NCBI GenBank assembly: GCA_027314825.1
Contig: DAHVAB010000130.1
Span: 1 to 6,982 of the forward strand
From: Solirubrobacterales bacterium
GTDB lineage: Bacteria; Actinomycetota; Thermoleophilia; Solirubrobacterales; Solirubrobacteraceae
Length of the DNA stretch: 6,982 nt
Direction: 5' to 3'
The position numbers were made by a program, and so were the translations under genes. Shown in pieces: positions 5,890-6,982 of the stretch. How positions within the stretch are numbered: position 1 is the stretch's first letter; every line of letters starts with the position of its first letter. Under the pieces are notes generated by a model. It worked only from the letters and a program-made list of their open reading frames with translations, was not told where the DNA came from and ran no database searches.

Positions 5890-6982
5890 ATGGAGAGGGT
5901 GGATCTGCAGCTGGCGGGTGGCGCGGGCCGCATCGCCGCTCGATCCTTCAAGCCGCTGGTATCGCCCGCTCCGTCGCTGCCACTGCGAAGGGGCCGCCGC
6001 GGCAGTGACGGGCCAAGCGACACCGAAGTCGCAGAGCACCAGCGCGCGCGGCTGACCGGCGCCCTGATCACGGAGATCTCAGAGCACGGCTATGACGGCC
6101 TGCGGCTGCGCGCGCTCTGCGATGGCTCGGGAGTCTCAAAACGCCACTTCTACCTGCATTACAAGAGCCTGCACGACTGCTACATGGCGGCCTTCGCGCA
6201 GATCACCGACGCGCTCCTCGACCGGCTTGCCGACGCGTGGATGAGCGGCCACGGGCCGCAGGAGCGCCTCTCGCTGGCCGTGCAGTGCTTCGCGCAGAGC
6301 GTCGCGCAGGAGCCGGCGGCGGCGCGGCTGGTGCTCTGCGAGTCATCGGCGGCCGGCCAGGCGGCGGTACGGGCGAGGCTGGCCTTCGACGCGCGCCTGG
6401 AGGAGCTGCTGCTGGCGGGGCTGGAGGCGTACGGTCTGCAGCCGCCTCCTGCGATCGTCCAGGCGATGTTCGCCGGGCTGAGCGCGGTCGTGCGCGCACG
6501 GTTGACGAACGGCCGTGCGAGCGAGCTGGGTGAGCAGGGCACCGAGCTCGGACGGTGGGCCTGGTGCTGCCTATCCGCCCCGGCGCCGCAGCGGCACACC
6601 GATAGAGCTGCGCCGCTCCCGTTCCGTCCGAGCGTCCGCCTGCTCGCCAAGGCCGGTCGGACCAGCGAGCCGGCGCGCGTACGGATCCTCGCCGCCACGC
6701 TGGAGCAGGCCGCCGAGCACGGCTGCGGCGCGGTGCAGGAGCGGGCGATCCGCTGGCGCGCGCACGTCGGCTGCGAGGAGTTCCGCGCGCACTTCGAGGA
6801 CTGCTACGACGCGCTGGCCACCGTGCTGGCGGAGATGTGGGGCGAGACGCTGAAGCACGCGATCGCGGTCGCCCGTACGGTGCACGAGTGGCCGCACGGC
6901 GTGCCGGCTGCGATAAGGACGCTGCTGGCTAGCCTTGCCGCCGATGAGCTGTTCGTGCGCCTCGCGATCACCGAGCTGCCCG
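5890..6982 (+). CDS. Tandem TetR-like transcriptional regulator, 3' end beyond window
   Basis: The frame stays open to the window edge, giving at least 364 residues, well beyond the roughly 200 of a normal TetR protein. After a basic N-terminal extension (LPLRRGRRG at about 31-39) comes a TetR DNA-binding domain at about 50-102. GALITEISEHGYDGLRL (57-73) gives the first helices and LCDGSGVSKRHFYLHYKSLHDCY (76-98) gives the helix-turn-helix with the typical FY-x-HY end. An effector-like helical domain follows to about residue 220. After a linker, a second TetR-like unit starts near RVRILAATLEQAAEHG (263-278), but its helix-turn-helix region (QERAIRWRAHVGCEEFRAHF, 283-302) is degenerate, lacking the usual AGVS/GVS turn. 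It probably binds DNA through the first unit only. An in-frame TGA at 5851 limits the start; ATG 5890 is chosen because of the promoter position, but GTG 5863, 5881 or 5899 are possible. The target is unknown; the upstream exporter or its own promoter are candidates. Confidence 0.85.
   Translation, partial: MERVDLQLAGGAGRIAARSFKPLVSPAPSLPLRRGRRGSDGPSDTEVAEHQRARLTGALITEISEHGYDGLRLRALCDGSGVSKRHFYLHYKSLHDCYMAAFAQITDALLDRLADAWMSGHGPQERLSLAVQCFAQSVAQEPAAARLVLCESSAAGQAAVRARLAFDARLEELLLAGLEAYGLQPPPAIVQAMFAGLSAVVRARLTNGRASELGEQGTELGRWAWCCLSAPAPQRHTDRAAPLPFRPSVRLLAKAGRTSEPARVRILAATLEQAAEHGCGAVQERAIRWRAHVGCEEFRAHFEDCYDALATVLAEMWGETLKHAIAVARTVHEWPHGVPAAIRTLLASLAADELFVRLAITELP

Noticed and set aside
5344..6039. 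A 231-codon minus-strand open frame across the gap and the end of the permease gene
   Set aside because: It runs antisense to the permease 3' end and the product is low complexity; no start signal or homologous motif was seen.
5678..6055. A 125-codon plus-strand open frame between the exporter and the regulator
   Set aside because: It starts at a GTG without ribosome binding site, overlaps the TetR gene by 166 bp in another frame, and its Trp/Arg/Ser-rich product resembles no known family.

Overview
The window is very GC-rich, with codons strongly biased to G or C in third position, and it is densely packed with genes. Base use, leaderless-looking start sites, a DrrA/DrrB-type exporter and an N-terminally extended tandem TetR regulator suggest an actinobacterium, possibly of the Thermoleophilia/Solirubrobacterales type. 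That assignment is inference; no rRNA or other taxonomic marker is present.

Left end (1-473, minus strand): the 5' part of a gene for a cyclopropane-fatty-acyl-phospholipid-synthase-like SAM methyltransferase, cut by the window edge. It diverges, across only 23 bp, from a plus-strand class III PLP aminotransferase (497-1891). After a 12-bp gap in the same reading frame comes typA/bipA (1904-3742), a ribosome-associated translational GTPase. After another 30 bp come an ABC exporter ATPase (3773-4762) and its six-helix ABC-2 membrane partner (4759-5565), joined by a 4-bp ATGA overlap.

A 324-bp non-coding stretch (5566-5889) follows, with a possible weak terminator hairpin, one isolated promoter-like sequence and a second promoter just ahead of the last gene. 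From 5890 to the right edge runs an open reading frame for a tandem TetR-type regulator: a good N-terminal helix-turn-helix, an effector-like domain, then a second, degenerate TetR unit. It is cut by the window end.

How the genes relate: the two transporter genes clearly make one exporter. The TetR-like protein is the natural candidate regulator of that exporter or of something beyond the window, but nothing in the sequence proves it. The methyltransferase and aminotransferase share a divergent promoter region and may belong to one lipid- or amine-related pathway. typA is a housekeeping/stress GTPase that sits between them. The most striking structural signal is regulatory: TANNNT -10 boxes lie exactly 7 nt ahead of two ATG starts that have no Shine-Dalgarno, as expected for leaderless mRNAs, with looser versions at other starts. 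I found no CRISPR array, mobile element, tRNA, rRNA or convincing new multi-gene system.
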